6,406 nt of DNA from Campylobacterales bacterium. Its GTDB lineage: Bacteria > Campylobacterota > Campylobacteria > Campylobacterales > QNZT01. The DNA is taken from positions 2,479 through 8,884 of the forward strand of contig JALULO010000174.1 in the NCBI GenBank assembly GCA_027056215.1, read 5' to 3'. Position 1 is the first letter of the stretch, and the number at the start of each line of letters is the position of its first letter. Of the stretch, positions 6,093 to 6,406 are shown piece after piece. The position numbers and the translations under genes are program-made. The notes beneath the pieces are model-generated. The model was not told the origin of the DNA. It saw only the letters and a list, made by a program, of their open reading frames with translations, and made no database searches.

Positions 6093-6122
6093 GCAAAGAA
6101 AGATCATGGGATCTTTCTTTGC
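6093..6122 (+). terminator. Perfect 13-bp hairpin after the CotH-like gene
   Basis: GCAAAGAAAGATC and its exact reverse complement enclose an ATGG loop, four bases after the stop codon. The position fits a transcription terminator. No run of T follows (TAGAAACTGG), so it is not a textbook intrinsic terminator; it may protect the mRNA 3' end or act with Rho. Confidence 0.6.
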
Positions 6123-6220
6123 TAGAAACTGGCGAGATATTTGAAAAAAATAGGTAACCCTAATAACCATTTTAATTGAGCAAGAAAATATATTATCATG
6201 ATAGATATTTTAAGTCATAA

Positions 6221-6267
6221 CCTCCAGCTCTACCGGAGGCTTGAAAAGTAGAACCGCTCAAAGCGGT
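6221..6267. mobile_element. Paired stem-loops resembling an IS200/IS605-family end
   Basis: Two GC-rich hairpins stand out of AT-rich DNA. The first is CCTCC (6221-6225) with GGAGG (6235-6239) around AGCTCTACC, allowing an inner G-C pair past a mismatch. The second is ACCGCT (6253-6258) with AGCGGT (6262-6267) and a CAA loop. They are joined by CTTGAAAAGTAGA. Subterminal imperfect hairpins of this kind mark the ends of IS200/IS605 elements and the 3' scaffold of TnpB-associated omega RNA. No tnpA or tnpB is visible on either side, so this may be a relic end, a transposase-less derivative, or an unrelated structured RNA. Confidence 0.35.
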
Positions 6268-6406
6268 CTGAATGATTAGTCTAGTTATATTCAGTACTTT
6301 ACACTTATGAAAAAATTTTAGTATAGATGATGAAAATATTACCCAACTTTTTGATTCTTAAAACAATATTGTTATCTTAAAAGACCACTTGCATAGATTT
6401 TTTATT

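Larger units (their letters stand above)
6089..6406. other. 318-base gene-free right end of the window
   Basis: Apart from the hairpin directly after the lipoprotein gene and two adjacent stem-loops near the middle, this stretch is AT-rich and has no convincing open frame on either strand. A 10-base palindrome TATCATGATA lies at 6194-6203. I find no promoter of high quality and no start of a further gene before the window ends. Confidence 0.6.

Overview
This AT-rich window probably comes from a Campylobacterota (Epsilonproteobacteria) chromosome of the Sulfurimonas/Sulfurovum kind. I infer this from the protein flavour (phosphatidylserine decarboxylase, stand-alone NifU/IscU-like protein, short lipoproteins), the low G+C, the strong AAAGGA-type ribosome binding sites and an extended -10 promoter of the TGnTAnAAT type. 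No 16S or other definitive marker is present, so the genus is open.

Left part (1-2454). The 3' end of a very lysine/alanine-rich, histone H1-like gene runs rightward into a 40-base gap with a bidirectional hairpin terminator. Facing it is a compact leftward operon, read from right to left: a degenerate IscU/NifU N-terminal-type protein, a four-helix ferritin-like protein and phosphatidylserine decarboxylase (psd). The genes overlap (14 and 4 bases), and a good extended -10 promoter lies just upstream of the first one. The IscU-like protein keeps the Cys63 and Cys106 equivalents but lacks the Cys37, Asp39 and His105 equivalents of canonical IscU.

Middle (2455-3649). A leftward gene encodes a small lipoprotein of no family I recognise. 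It is followed by about 480 bases without a confident gene. This gap holds its promoter, a possible 50-codon ORF, a very AT-rich stretch with inverted repeats, and a probable promoter for the next gene.

Right part (3650-6406). A rightward TTG-started gene encodes an 812-residue surface lipoprotein: DUF5011-like Ig domain, lamin-tail domain, chitobiase-C-like domain, CotH-kinase-like domain and a C-terminal InlB-B-type repeat. It is visibly richer in G+C than the genes to its left and sits between AT-rich flanks, so it looks like an acquired accessory gene. After it come a perfect 13-bp hairpin and, about 100 bases on, two adjacent stem-loops resembling the end of an IS200/IS605-family element, with no transposase in the window.

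How the parts relate: the left operon pairs a possible iron or Fe-S handling couple with a membrane lipid enzyme, and that link is only inferred. The two lipoproteins are independent envelope genes. I see no CRISPR array, tRNA, rRNA or complete mobile element. The nearest thing to a new system is the degenerate-IscU/ferritin-like pair; the CotH-like lipoprotein with an apparently altered catalytic motif is the second candidate.
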